DNA from: JBDTSW01 sp963758845
GTDB taxonomy: Bacteria > Actinomycetota > Thermoleophilia > Solirubrobacterales > 70-9
Direction: 5' to 3'
Length of the DNA: 64,000 bases
Assembly: GCA_963758845.1 (NCBI GenBank)
Contig: CAVWWX010000002.1
Location: 2,591,722-2,655,721 of the forward strand
Below, one piece after another: positions 54,637-63,840 of this stretch (position 1 is the first letter of the stretch; the number at the start of each line of letters is the position of its first letter). The notes under the pieces were generated by a model, which searched no databases, was not told the origin of the DNA, and saw nothing but the letters and a program-made list of their open reading frames with translations. Both the position numbers and the translations under genes were made by a program.

Positions 54637-55558
54637 CTAGGGACCGGCCGGGCCGTGGCGCAGCTGGTCCTTCATCCGGTCGAGGTCGAACTCGTAGGGC
54701 TCGGTCGTCTCGATGAAGTCGATCAGGATGTCCGCGAACCGCTCGGGGTCGTCGAGCTGCGGCCAGTGCCCGGAGCCCGCGAACTCGACGTAGCGGCTGT
54801 CGGGGATCAGCTCCTTCGCGCGCGCGCCCGTGGGCCGCCGGGATGATCGGGTCGTTCGTCGCCCCACAGCAGCAGCACCGGCATGTCCTCGGCCAGGTAC
54901 AGGCGGTCGAGCGCGCTGACGCGCTGTCCGCCGGGATCGACCACGGCCCGCAGCGTGTGCCGGAAGGCGTCGCGCGCCTCGCCGTCGTTGAGCGACGCGT
55001 ATCCGCGGGCCATCTCGGCGATGTCCGAGCGGACATGGAGACCCAGCCGGCCCAGGCCGCGCCCGATCGCCGCGCCGGCGCTGACCGCCCAGCGAGGGCG
55101 CGATCAGGGGCAGGACCAGCTCGGATCCCGGAAGGGTGGCCGCGCGCAGGAGCGGGTGCACCTCGTGGCCGAGCCCGCCGGAGGAGACCAGGACCATCCG
55201 CTCGGTGTACTCGGGGTACTGGTAGGCGAACTGCATCGCGATCCCGCCGCCCAGCGAGCGGCCGACGACGGTGCCGCGCTCGAATCCCAGCGCTCCGATC
55301 AGGTCGCGCATGCCGCTGGCATAGGCGCCGAGCGAGTAGTCGCCCCGGGGCTTGGCCGAGCGGCCGTGGCCCAGCAGGTCGCCGGCGATCACCGTGTAGT
55401 GGCGCGCGAGCCGCGGCATCACGTCGCGCCAGAACCGCGGCGCTCTCGGTGATCCCGTGGATCAGCCCGACGAGCGGCCCCTCGCCGGCGATCGAGTAGC
55501 TGACACGGTGGCCATGGAGCTCGATCTCCCGCCGCTCCACCACGGGGTCAGACCTCAT
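54637..55558 (-). pseudogene. Alpha/beta hydrolase, multiply frameshifted
   Basis: About 305 residues if joined. It starts near 55558 (or at a nearby GTG) with VERREIELHGHRVSYSIAGEGPLVGLIHGI. After a shift near 55438 it reads MPRLARHYTVIAGDLLGHGRSAKP, the elbow VGRSLGGGIAMQFAYQYPEYTERM, and later, in other frames, GYASLNDGEARDAFRHTLRAVVDPGGQRVSALDRL, LLLWG and SRYVEFAGSGHWPQLDDPERFAD (catalytic His). At least four indels are needed (about 55438, 55088, 54860, 54842). All the catalytic elements survive, so errors may explain part of this. Confidence 0.75.
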
Positions 55559-55615
55559 GAGTGGGCTGGACTCAGATCTCGTGAGCGGATCAGACCCCCG
55601 GGGTCTGACCCCGTG
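55541..55615. repeat. GGGGTCAGACCCC-type inverted repeats (REP-like)
   Basis: Between the acyl-CoA dehydrogenase stop and the hydrolase coding region. A 13-base inverted pair, CACGGGGTCAGAC (55541-55553) and GTCTGACCCCGTG (55603-55615), is perfect. Inside lie GGGGTCTGACCCC (55600-55612), itself palindromic, CAGACCCC (55591-55598) and CTCATGAG (55554-55561). The unit resembles short extragenic palindromes of the GGGTCAGACCCC kind found scattered in many bacteria. It may also form a transcription-terminator-like hairpin. Confidence 0.6.
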
Positions 55616-55638
55616 ATCGGGGGTGGCTGAGGTCTTGG

Positions 55639-56910
55639 TCATTTGATGTGGACGCCGCTGATCGCTCGCGAGATGACCAGGCGCTGGATCTCGGAGGTGC
55701 CCTCGAAGATCGTGTAGATCTTCGCGTCGCGGGCCATGCGCTCCACCGGGAACTCCCGCGTGTAGCCGTTGCCGCCCAGGATCTGGATCGCCCGCTCGGT
55801 CACCCACACGGCGACCTCGCCGGCCTTCAGCTTCGACATCGAGCCCTGGGCCGAGTCGAAGTCCTTGCCGGCGCGCCCCATCCAGGAGGCGTGCCAGACG
55901 AGCATCCGGGCGGCCTCGATCTCCATCGCCATGTCGGCGAGGGTGAAGGCGATCGCCTGGTTCTCGATGATCGCCTTGCCGAATTGCTGGCGCTCCTTCG
56001 CGTAGTCCAGCGAGTACTCGTATGCGGCGCGGGCGATGCCCAGCGCCTGCGAGCCGACCGTCGGGCGCGACAGCTCGAACGTGCGCATCGCGGCCTGGGT
56101 CTTGGCGCTTCTGGCCCTCGCGCACGCGGGCGAGGCGCTCGTCGAGCTTCTCCTTGCCGCCCAAGAGGCACGAGCCGGGGATCCGGCAGTCGTCGAGGTG
56201 GACGTCGGCCGTGTGCGAGGCACGGATCCCGTGCTTCTTGACCTTGGCGCCCTGCTCGCAGCCCTTGGTGCCGGGCGGGATCACGAAGGCGGCGTGCCCG
56301 CGCGAGCCCAGCTCACGGTCGACGGAGGCGATCACGACGTGGACGTCGGCGATGCCGCCGTTGGTGGCCCACGCCTTCTGGCCGTTCAGGACCCACTCGT
56401 CGGTGGCCTCGTCGTACTTGGCGGTCGTCCGGATCGCCGAGACGTCGGAGCCGGCGTCGGGCTCGGACGAGCAGAACGCGGCGACCTTCGGCTCCTCGGG
56501 CGTGCCGAAGCACTGCGGGACCCACTCGGCGAGCTGGTCGGGGGTGCCGTTGCCGAAGATCGCGGCGACCGCCAGCGAGGTGCCGAAGATCGACATGCCG
56601 ATCCCGCGTCGCCCCAGAAGAGCTCCTCGTTGACGATCGGCAGGGTCAGGCCGGAGGGATCCGCCCAGAACTGTGCCAGGCCCTCGAACCCGTAGAGGCC
56701 GATCTTGGCGGCCTCCTGGATCACCGGCCAGGGCGTCTCCTCGCGCTCGTCCCACTCGGCCGCGGCGGGGCGGACGACGCTCTCGGCGAACCCGTGGACC
56801 CACTCGCGGATGTCCAGCTGGTCCTGGGAGAGCTCCATCGAGAAGCTCGAGTCCGCCGAGCCCGCCATCGCCTCGGCGACCTGCTGCTCGGCTGTGTCGG
56901 TGGCTGCCAT
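55639..56910 (-). CDS. Acyl-CoA dehydrogenase (two frameshifts)
   Basis: About 423 residues if joined. N-terminus from the ATG at 56910: LSQDQLDIREWVHGFAESVVRPAAAEWDEREETP. Shifts occur near 56607 (FWGDAG to IGMSIFGTSLAVAAIFGNG) and 56112 (to KTQAAMRTFELSRPTVG). Motifs: AAFCSSEPDAGSDVSAIRT, VLNGQKAWATNGG, AKERQQFGKAIIENQAIAF and ILGGNGYTREFPVERMARDAKIYTIFEGTSEIQRLVI, the last typical of this family's catalytic region. The start overlaps the SCP2 stop (TGATG). Confidence 0.85.
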
Positions 56911-57167
56911 CAGGCACCGGCCTGCGGGATCTTGAACATCGTCGCGACCTGGCTGGCGAACATCAGGTCGCCCTCGATCTTGAGCTTGCCGGCCATGAAC
57001 AGCACCGGGCCGGGCTGGGAGCCGGAGACCAGGCGCAGGAACGCGGCGGGGCCGACGACGAAGGTCACGCGGGGCTCGGCGGTGGGCTCCTGCGAGACGC
57101 TCACCTTGCCGTCCGCAAGGGTGACCTCGTAGAGGTCCTCGCCGCCGCCCGGCTTGTCGGTGATCAC
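56910..57167 (-). CDS. SCP2 sterol-binding domain protein (5'-truncated)
   Basis: 85 residues remaining. SCP2-like strands: GEDLYEVTLADGKVSVSQEPTAEPRVTFVVGPAAFLRLVSGSQPGPVLFMAGKLKIEGD, then MFASQVATMFKIP, which corresponds to the SCP2 hydrophobic groove region. The usual N-terminal strand before ITDKPGG is missing and the sequence changes abruptly at about 57170, where the GH3 gene begins on the other strand. So the GTG at 57167 is probably an accidental start of a truncated gene. SCP2 proteins accompany acyl-CoA dehydrogenases in lipid catabolism. Confidence 0.7.
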   Translation of the reverse strand: MITDKPGGGEDLYEVTLADGKVSVSQEPTAEPRVTFVVGPAAFLRLVSGSQPGPVLFMAGKLKIEGDLMFASQVATMFKIPQAGA

Positions 57168-57172
57168 CGATA

Positions 57173-58486
57173 GTGGACATCCACTCGAACTGGCGCAACA
57201 CGGTGATCGCCACGCGCGCCTTCGGCAATGACCACGAGACCGTGATCACCTACGCTCAGGCCTATTGCGATGGCGTCCGCGAGGGCGGCGCCGGCGACCG
57301 CCCTATCGCGTTGTGCATGAAGCATTTCCCAGGTGATGGCCGCGATGAACGCGACCAGCACGTCGTCACCTCCTACAACGACTGTTCGGTAGAGGAATGG
57401 GACGCCAGCTACCGGAAGATCTGGGAGTGGGGCATCGGTGCCGGCATCGAGTCGATCATGGTCGGCCACATCATGTTGCCGGAATACTCCCGCAAGCTTC
57501 GCCCCGGTATCAAAGACGCCGACATCCTGCCGGCGACGGTGTCACCCGAACTGCTGACCGACCTGCTGCGGAACGATCTTGGTTTTAACGGTGTCGTCCT
57601 TACTGACGCCTCGATCATGGTGGGACTCACTTCAGCCCTGCCTCGCGAGCGTCAGATGGTCCAGGCCATCACGGCCGGCTGCGACATGATCTTGTTCTTC
57701 CGAAACCACGATGAGGACTTCGGCTTCGTTCGCGATGCCGTCCGATCAGGTGAGATCACTCCTGACCGGCTTAACGACGCACTTACTCGCATCCTGGGTC
57801 TCAAGGCCAAGCTCGGCTTGCACCTGCGCGCCAAAGATGATCTTGTGCCGGCCGTTGATGAGCTCGCGGTGATCGGCTGCGCCGAGCATCACGAGATCGC
57901 AGCCCGGATTGCCGACCGGACCATCGCGCTGCTCAAGGACACCGCAGAAACCTTGCCGCTGGATCCGGTACGGCACCGACGGATACGCCTCTATTGCCTG
58001 GAAAGCGCGCCAGACTTCACTGGCGTGACACCGGAGTTCAAGCGGGTCGCGATCGAGGAGCTTACCGCGGCCGGCTTCGAGGTGGGCGTTTACAAGACGG
58101 TGCAGGAGCTTGCCGCCGAAGGGCAGCAGCCTGACATGCAGACGTTTATCGCCGCTGAGACCGAGGGATATGCCGACAAGTACGACGCAGCGTTGATCTT
58201 GGCGAATGTCTCCGACTTCGCCCAGCAGGGCGCTCTGCGGATCAAGTGGTCGATGCCGATGGGGCCCGAGATGCCCTGGTATGCCGCTGAGGTGCCTACG
58301 GTGTTTGTCTCGCTGAATATGCCCAATCACCTGATCGACGTGCCGATGGTGAAGACCGCGATCAACGCCCACACGCCGACGAAAGAAACGGTGCAGGCGC
58401 TCGTTGCGAAACTCATTGGACGCAGCGAGTTCACCGGCACGCATAATGACAACGTCTGGTGCGATTCCTGGGATACCCGACGCTGA
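57173..58486 (+). CDS. Glycoside hydrolase family 3 protein (5'-truncated)
   Basis: 437 residues. GH3 (beta-glucosidase / beta-N-acetylhexosaminidase-like) catalytic barrel: VDIHSNWRNTVIATRAFGND at the very start, ALCMKHFPGDGRDERDQH (conserved KHFPG motif) and NGVVLTDASIMVGL with the nucleophile Asp. Relatives run upstream of this point, so roughly the first 100-150 residues are lost; the GTG at 57173 is inside the domain. The C-terminal domain (about 250-437) resembles GH3-C. Composition is visibly less GC-rich than the rest of the window. Confidence 0.82.
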   Translation: MDIHSNWRNTVIATRAFGNDHETVITYAQAYCDGVREGGAGDRPIALCMKHFPGDGRDERDQHVVTSYNDCSVEEWDASYRKIWEWGIGAGIESIMVGHIMLPEYSRKLRPGIKDADILPATVSPELLTDLLRNDLGFNGVVLTDASIMVGLTSALPRERQMVQAITAGCDMILFFRNHDEDFGFVRDAVRSGEITPDRLNDALTRILGLKAKLGLHLRAKDDLVPAVDELAVIGCAEHHEIAARIADRTIALLKDTAETLPLDPVRHRRIRLYCLESAPDFTGVTPEFKRVAIEELTAAGFEVGVYKTVQELAAEGQQPDMQTFIAAETEGYADKYDAALILANVSDFAQQGALRIKWSMPMGPEMPWYAAEVPTVFVSLNMPNHLIDVPMVKTAINAHTPTKETVQALVAKLIGRSEFTGTHNDNVWCDSWDTRR

Positions 58487-59588
58487 CCCTCCCGTGGGGT
58501 CAATCCTTGGTTGGGGCTCTCTGTGGTCGAGCGGAACCCGCTGTTTGGGCAGATTCCGAACGTGGCGGAGTTGATCCCTGACTGAGCGACCCAAATACAT
58601 GCTGACAGAGCTCGCCGCAAAGTCTCCAGCGTGGGTCAACGTCCCGACTCCCTGCAGGAGTTTCCGTGGTTTTGAGGAATGCGCCGGAGGTCGTGATCTC
58701 CTTCTTACCGTGATGGTTCCGATCTTGACCGATTGACCTCGCTGGTTCAGGATGATCTTGTAGCGCTCCCAGGGATCGCGTATGCCCGCACGAGCCTGGT
58801 CACCGCATTGCATTTTGAGGGCAGCAGCTGGCGGCTGGACGCTCTCGACCCCAAGAGAACCGAAGTCTCGTTCGTCGCGCCCCGGCGATGCCGAAGCAAT
58901 GCGCAGCTTGGACCCGAGCATGCCTCTTCGGTTAGTTCGGCTATGGGTCCGACCACCATTTTGACCGCCATTTGGGTTTGTCCACCGAAATGCGCCTATG
59001 TGCAAAATCCTTATTTTTAAGGAAAAATTGGACGTCTGGCGACGTCCTTGGACATACTGCCGCTGTCTGAGGGTCAAAGATCCATGAGTTCCTGTCTTGT
59101 CCGCTGCACACCGTGATGATCTTGCCCATGACTGATGATCTTGTGCCGCGTCAAGGCCGGAGTCTTTGGATTGATTCCTTCTGGCGCCCAGAATCGATCG
59201 TCACGGTGCTTCGCCCCAACTCGTCAGGCCTGCGGCCTATTGCGCGCTACCAGCTGGCTTAGAGCCAGTTCGTGCGCCCCGCGAGGGCGAGCATCTCGGT
59301 TGCGGCGATGGCACCGCTGGCCAGCTCGGTCATTGCGGACATGGGGTCCACTCCTAGACAGTGGGACCTCAGGCCCCAGCCAGTGTTCCAGCACTGGTCG
59401 GGCCACTTACATGTGGGGGTAGTTGATCTTGATACGGTTGATCCACCAGACCAAGATCAGGATTTGGTACGCACTGGGTACACAAGACGTTCGCAAACGT
59501 CCAACGGCTGCCAACGCTCGACTTGACCAAATGGCCTAGTCAGCTTGCACATTCACCGGTTACCAACGCCAGCCGTTAACCCCTGATT
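58487..59588. other. Gene-poor stretch without recognisable features
   Basis: About 1.1 kb between the truncated GH3 gene and the tRNA fragment. All reading frames are short and show no family pattern that I can identify. Composition is less GC-rich, with AT-rich patches near 59010-59040 (TTTTTAAGGAAAAATTG). It may contain decayed transposon or element sequence, but I cannot show this. Confidence 0.6.
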
Positions 59589-59636
59589 GGCCCTCTCAAG
59601 GCGGTAGCGCGGGTTCGAATCCCGTCGGGGCTACCA
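59589..59636 (+). tRNA. 3' half of tRNA-Glu(CTC), probable attachment-site remnant
   Basis: A tRNA fragment, not a full gene. It contains the anticodon loop CTCTCAA (CTC at 59595-59597), the 3' anticodon stem GGCGG, a short variable region, the T-arm GCGGG-TTCGAAT-CCCGT, and the acceptor 3' strand ending CTACCA (59631-59636). The 5' half, expected to begin GGCCCCG with a D-arm and 5' anticodon stem CCGCC, is absent: the sequence before is TGATTGG. Integrases often target this part of tRNA genes, so it probably marks an integration boundary. Confidence 0.75.
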
Positions 59637-59822
59637 CACGAAACGCCGTTCTCACCAGGGCGGATGCCCGGTCCGCTGACTCGGCCATGATCATCTGGTC
59701 GGCTCGCGGACACATTACGGACACAGGATCGGCGCCCTGTTCCGGCTATTCGAGTCCCGTTGGACGACCCTCAGCCTGCCCTGGGCGCCTTCGGCAGGTA
59801 TGGGCGCGGCGGTGGGGGACCG

Positions 59823-60330
59823 ATGGCCTCCATCGAACGGCGCGTGCTCTACCAGCGCGACGGGCCGGGCCGGGTGCGGCGCGTCGTGCACTACAAGGTC
59901 CGCTACCGCGATCCCGACGGCTGGGCCCATGGCGAGACGTTTGCTCGGCGGGTCGACGCCGAGCGGCGCCGAATCGAGATCGAGGCGTCGATGGTGTCCG
60001 CGACGTGGCTCGACCCGCGCCGGGGCGAGATCACGCTCGTCGACGTCACCGGGACCGCGGTCCAGATCCGCGGGGTCGTCACGCTCGACAATGTGGCCGA
60101 AGACGACACGCTCGCGACGGACCATTCCCGTCGCCCGGTCGGGATGGCCCGGATCGAGCAGCATCTCGACGAGTGCGTCGGCGTCCGGGCCGACGACCTG
60201 CCACAACAGCGTCGCCTTCACCCTCACCGGTATGGCGGTCTATTCGAGGACCCCGGTATGGCGGTCTATTCGAGGACGGCTCCGACGCCGCCGTCGACCG
60301 CCTCGACGGGCTGCTGGCCCCACCGCAGTC
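59823..60330 (+). pseudogene. Tyrosine integrase remnant, internally deleted
   Basis: N-terminal block (ATG 59823, 66 residues): MASIERRVLYQRDGPGRV, VHYKVRYRDPDGWAHGETFARRVDAERRRIEIE and WLDPRRGEITL, which fits the SAM-like/arm-binding N-terminus of actinobacterial phage-type integrases. The C-terminal block (about 60254-60330, another frame) reads RYGGLFEDGSDAAVDRLDGLLA, the typical integrase end (D-R-Y-G-H-L type). The catalytic core with R-H-R-Y is missing; the middle (about 60045-60225) is not recognised. It starts about 190 bases after the tRNA fragment, as expected for an integrative element. Confidence 0.6.
60227..60277 (+). repeat. Tandem 25-base duplication within the integrase remnant
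   Basis: The 25 bases CCGGTATGGCGGTCTATTCGA-GGAC occur at 60227-60251 and again at 60253-60277, a period of 26. They cover the codons for R-Y-G-G-L-F-E-D of the integrase C-terminus. Because 26 is not a multiple of three, the duplication itself shifts the frame. Confidence 0.85.
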
Positions 60331-60419
60331 AGGGCCACCTGCCGCATCGGCGCAGGCCCTCCGTGGTCGGACGTCATCACGAGGCACGCAGTGTTGTCAA
60401 CTGACCGCAGGAGCCATCC

Positions 60420-61165
60420 AGGAGTGCACCGCATCGCACCGCGAAACCTGGAGAACCTGAGTGGGCAAGCACTCACAACAACCGGTGACGGCGGGCGACT
60501 TCGGATAGTCGAATCCGGCTGTCAAGGCATGGTGTGTAGACGACGATGTCGAGCTGCAGGAGTACCCGTTCATCGCATCGCGGAAGGTGGGGGTACGCAG
60601 GGGGTGTACGTAACCGCCTTTGACTGCCCGACTGGACGACGAGGCACGGTGGCTCTGGCGACCACTTATCTCGGCCTCCTCGATGATCAGCCGAGCAGTT
60701 GATCTTCGGGTCGGCGGTCCAGGGTGAGCGAAGCGAATCGCGCAGCGACGGCGTAGCCGCTCTTGACGGCCGAAACGAAGACCTAGATCCTCAAGGAGCG
60801 GAGAGGCCGAGACCCCTTCGGCGTTCTGGAGCATCCGGCCATCCCAGGTGTTGTCGATCCGAGCGGGGGGCGGGGCGAGCATTCGCTCGCTGCTGACGGT
60901 GTGGCAACGAGAATCGCAAGTACGCGGTGACCTGTCATCATCCTGAGGCGCCTCATCCGGGGTGATTTTGTGGGACCGCACTTTGTTGCGAGTCAGTGCT
61001 GATCAGCTGCTGCGTGCGGGCCGGAGTGACGGCTTCGGCGATTAAGGCGAAATCACCCGGGGTGAACCCCGACGGGTGAAGACAACTCACCCAGGCCCAA
61101 ACGAACCTGACGCTAGACGACGTTGTCGCCCTAGTCGCAGATAGCGCAAGGGCGCGGACCTAAAT
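60420..61165. other. Non-coding stretch with an imperfect inverted repeat
   Basis: About 750 bases without a supportable gene. An imperfect 16-base inverted pair is present: TCATCCGGGGTGATTT (60953-60968) and AAATCACCCGGGGTGA (61050-61065), two mismatches. The right copy contains the palindrome TCACCCGGGGTGA. These could be ends of a small insertion or a regulatory palindrome. A GAGGCGCCTC palindrome lies just before the left copy. Confidence 0.5.
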
Positions 61166-62410
61166 ATGGAGGATGATCATGCGTGCTTCACCGATCAGCA
61201 GGATCCTGGCAAGACACCCCGCCCACGGAAACCTGCCGGGGAAGTAGTAGATGATGACGAAGTCGATGAGTACGGAAACCAAACGGGGCACGAGGGAGGT
61301 AGATGCCGCCCGGTCGCGCTCGGCAAGGTCAACCTGGTGCTGGCGCTCCTAGGGCTGATCGTCCTCGCCGGTGCTTACCGGCTCACTTTCCTCCCCGAGG
61401 CCCTTGCCCTGCTGGTTCTTACCATCTCGCTCGTGACGGTGGTGTCGAGGGCGTGGCATGCTCGCCGGGGAGGACTCGAGCATGGGCTCCTTCGCCATCC
61501 CTTCCGCCGTGAACTGCGGCCCTATCTGCTGCAGTGCCTCAACCACTGGCTCTTCTGGGCGTTGTTCGGTGCCGCCCTCCTGGCGGGCACATTCGCACTG
61601 GTCCCGGCCGGCATCGCGCTCGTCCTATCGTTGCCGTTGCCGGACCGGATCCCCTACCAACCGCTCGTGATCTCGCTCGGCGCCGCGGCGCTCGTGATGG
61701 CCGCGCTTGCGCTCATCCCTCGCCGCCGAGTGCAGGTCGCGACCAATGTTTTGGTGGCCATCAGCACCGTCTTCCTCGCCATCCAACTGGTGCGCATCTA
61801 CACCCCGCCGGCCGACCCGGTTTCCATAGACCCACCGCTGGCCGGCGAGTGGGCGATGCTCGCGGGCGGGCGCAGCACGCTCATCAGCCACCACTACCGG
61901 ACTCCCATCGTGAGCAACGCCGTCGACTTCGTGCGGCTCGACGAGGAGGGCCGCGGCCACGACGGCGATCCGAAGCGGGAAACGTCTTGGTACGGCTTCG
62001 GCGAGCCAGTGCTGTCCCCGGCCGATGGCACAGTCGTCAGCGTGAGCGACGTCCACCCGGACGAGCCCGTCGGCAACATCGGGCAGAACCCCTCTACTGG
62101 CAACCACATCCTCCTCGATATTGGCAGTGGGCGCTACGCAGTGCTCGCGCACCTCCAGCAGGGAAGCGCTCGGGTGAACAAGGGAGAGCGCGTGCGGCTC
62201 GGCCAGCAGATCGCCGCTGTCGGGGACTCGGGCGACTCGCTGGTGCCGCACCTGCATTTCCAAGTGCAGGACAGCCCGGATTTCGGTGAGCACGTCCGTA
62301 CGGTTCCGATCGTCTTCCGCAACGTTGTTCTCATCAGGGCCGGAAGGGAGTCGACGCCCGCGGAGGCGGACCTCAGGCGCGGCGACCACATCCGCCGGGT
62401 CGGGGATTGA
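61166..62410 (+). CDS. M23-family peptidase with N-terminal membrane domain
   Basis: 414 residues from an ATG at 61166, although the first 50 residues are acidic, charged and poorly supported and the true start may be near 61300 after an indel (a GGGAGGTAG site precedes an ATG there). Hydrophobic segments: about 52-75, 78-95, 125-150, 165-185 and 195-210. The M23 domain (about 245-400) has VDFVRLD, PADGTVVSVSD, HILLDIGSGRYAVLAHL and HLHFQV, the zinc and catalytic residues of lysostaphin-type endopeptidases. It would cut peptidoglycan or act as a periplasmic amidase activator. The membrane-anchored form is unusual. Confidence 0.78.
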   Translation: MEDDHACFTDQQDPGKTPRPRKPAGEVVDDDEVDEYGNQTGHEGGRCRPVALGKVNLVLALLGLIVLAGAYRLTFLPEALALLVLTISLVTVVSRAWHARRGGLEHGLLRHPFRRELRPYLLQCLNHWLFWALFGAALLAGTFALVPAGIALVLSLPLPDRIPYQPLVISLGAAALVMAALALIPRRRVQVATNVLVAISTVFLAIQLVRIYTPPADPVSIDPPLAGEWAMLAGGRSTLISHHYRTPIVSNAVDFVRLDEEGRGHDGDPKRETSWYGFGEPVLSPADGTVVSVSDVHPDEPVGNIGQNPSTGNHILLDIGSGRYAVLAHLQQGSARVNKGERVRLGQQIAAVGDSGDSLVPHLHFQVQDSPDFGEHVRTVPIVFRNVVLIRAGRESTPAEADLRRGDHIRRVGD

Positions 62411-62710
62411 CCTCGCGTCCCGACACCCGGAAGTCCGTGGGCCGGACGGGGGTCTTGGTCCCGATCGGTCTCGCTCGTGCCGCGTGGCACATGGCCTGAT
62501 CCTTCTCGACTTCTCTGTCCACTTGGCGGGAACCAGGCTGATCGCGGTGCCCCTCTCCGTCGGGACCATCGTGAGGAGCGGCTTCGCCTTCGGCTACTTG
62601 AGGTTTTGGACGGGCAGCGCGTGCGTCCGCCGACAACCCCCACTCGGCGGACAACCCCGGCCTGGGCGCTCGGAGAAGGGCAGAACACGTCGTAGCTAGG
62701 AGGCATCACC
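62411..62710. other. Intergenic stretch, no supportable gene
   Basis: Three hundred bases between the M23 gene and the hydrolase. One frame contains a hydrophobic run (LILLDFSVHLAGTRLIAVPLSVG), but it lacks a start and does not extend as a family match. An AGGAGG ribosome site at 62698-62703 belongs to the hydrolase start at 62711. Confidence 0.5.
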
Positions 62711-63840
62711 ATGCAAAGCAAAGCACCGTCCCTCCAAACGGAGCGGCACTCAGAAGGAACACAGCCAAGGAGAGGGCTGGGGGCTTGGGTCCGGCGCGGG
62801 CTCGTGTGGATGATCGCCGGGCTCCTCGCGCTCGCCGTTATCGGGGCGGTCTACCAGGCAGTCGCCACGGAAATGGACCAACGCGCCTATCCTCCTCCGG
62901 GGAAATGGTGGTTGTTGGCGGTCACCGCTTGCACATCGACTGCGTTGGACAGGGCAGCCCGACGGTGATCTTGGAGTCTGGATTGGGCACCATGTCGGTC
63001 GACTGGGCCAACGTGCAGCCGGAGGTCGCGAAGACCACGCGCGTGTGCGCCTATGACCGGGCGGGTGCCGGTTGGAGTGAGCCAGGCCCGAACCTCGCGA
63101 CCCCCAGCAGATCGCCCGTGAGCTGCACATCCTGCTCGGCAATGCCGGGATCGACGGCCCTTACGTTTGGTGGGGCAGTCGTTCGGCGGCCTGTATGTGC
63201 GAATGCATGCTGCCCGGTTCCCGAAGGGGGTGGAGGGGCATGGTCTTGGTCGACGCGTCCCACCTCGACATGTGGACCCGGCCTCCCGCCGGAAGTGGTG
63301 GCGACGCTGAAAACCGCCCACCTGGCAGGTGAGCGCCATGACCTTCCTCACGCGGCTGGGTGATTCTGCTGCACCGGTGGCGATATGGCCGAGTGCGGGT
63401 TACCTGCGCAGCAAGTGAAAGGAGGTGGAAGCAGATTCCCGCTTTTACCTGGTACCGGGTCAGCCCGGGGTCTGAGGAGATGCTCGCGCCAGACCGGGGA
63501 CGCGCAAGTGCGCGCCACCGGGGTCTGGCGACAGGCGCTGGTGGGTCAAGCGCGGGCGAGCGACGGCCCTGATTTCGCCGCGGGAGTCTCGGGAGCGGCA
63601 CAAGCCCAAGTTCGAGCGCGCCCGGCAATGACCTACAGAGCGAGTTGGCCGTGTTTCGTCCATCGACAGTATCCATGTCGTGGTTGAAGGAGCAGGACAT
63701 TCAGACCGCACAGAGACGCAGAAGGACGCGCAGGTGACCAGCGCGGCGATTACCAGGGTGGTTTGGAACCGTGCGTATCATCAGCCACTTACGCAAGAGG
63801 ACCCCAGCCGTCGATGCGGGCCGCGCTGGAGCCAGCGATG
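62711..63840 (+). pseudogene. Membrane-anchored alpha/beta hydrolase, badly disrupted
   Basis: An ATG at 62711 after a strong AGGAGG begins an N-terminal TM helix (GLVWMIAGLLALAVIGAVY). Blocks in changing frames then follow: GGHRLHIDCVGQGSPTVILESGLG; DPQQIARELHILLGNAGIDGPYV; GQSFGGLYVRMHAARFPKGVEG with the nucleophile Ser; MVLVDASHLDMWTR; LPPEVVATLKTAHLAG; and finally IHVVVEGAGHSDRTET with the catalytic His, ending at 63840. At least six shifts and a stop separate the blocks. All catalytic parts are present, so either the gene decayed recently or sequence quality is poor here. Confidence 0.72.

Noticed and set aside
54356..56917. An apparent acyl-CoA dehydrogenase-hydrolase fusion of 853 codons
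   Set aside because: It arises because frameshifts in two separate genes put them into one frame. The dehydrogenase has its own stop (55639) and the REP-like repeats lie between.
59715..60227. A 170-codon minus-strand frame beside the tRNA fragment
   Set aside because: Antisense to the integrase N-terminal block and without recognisable motifs; the plus-strand reading has integrase features.
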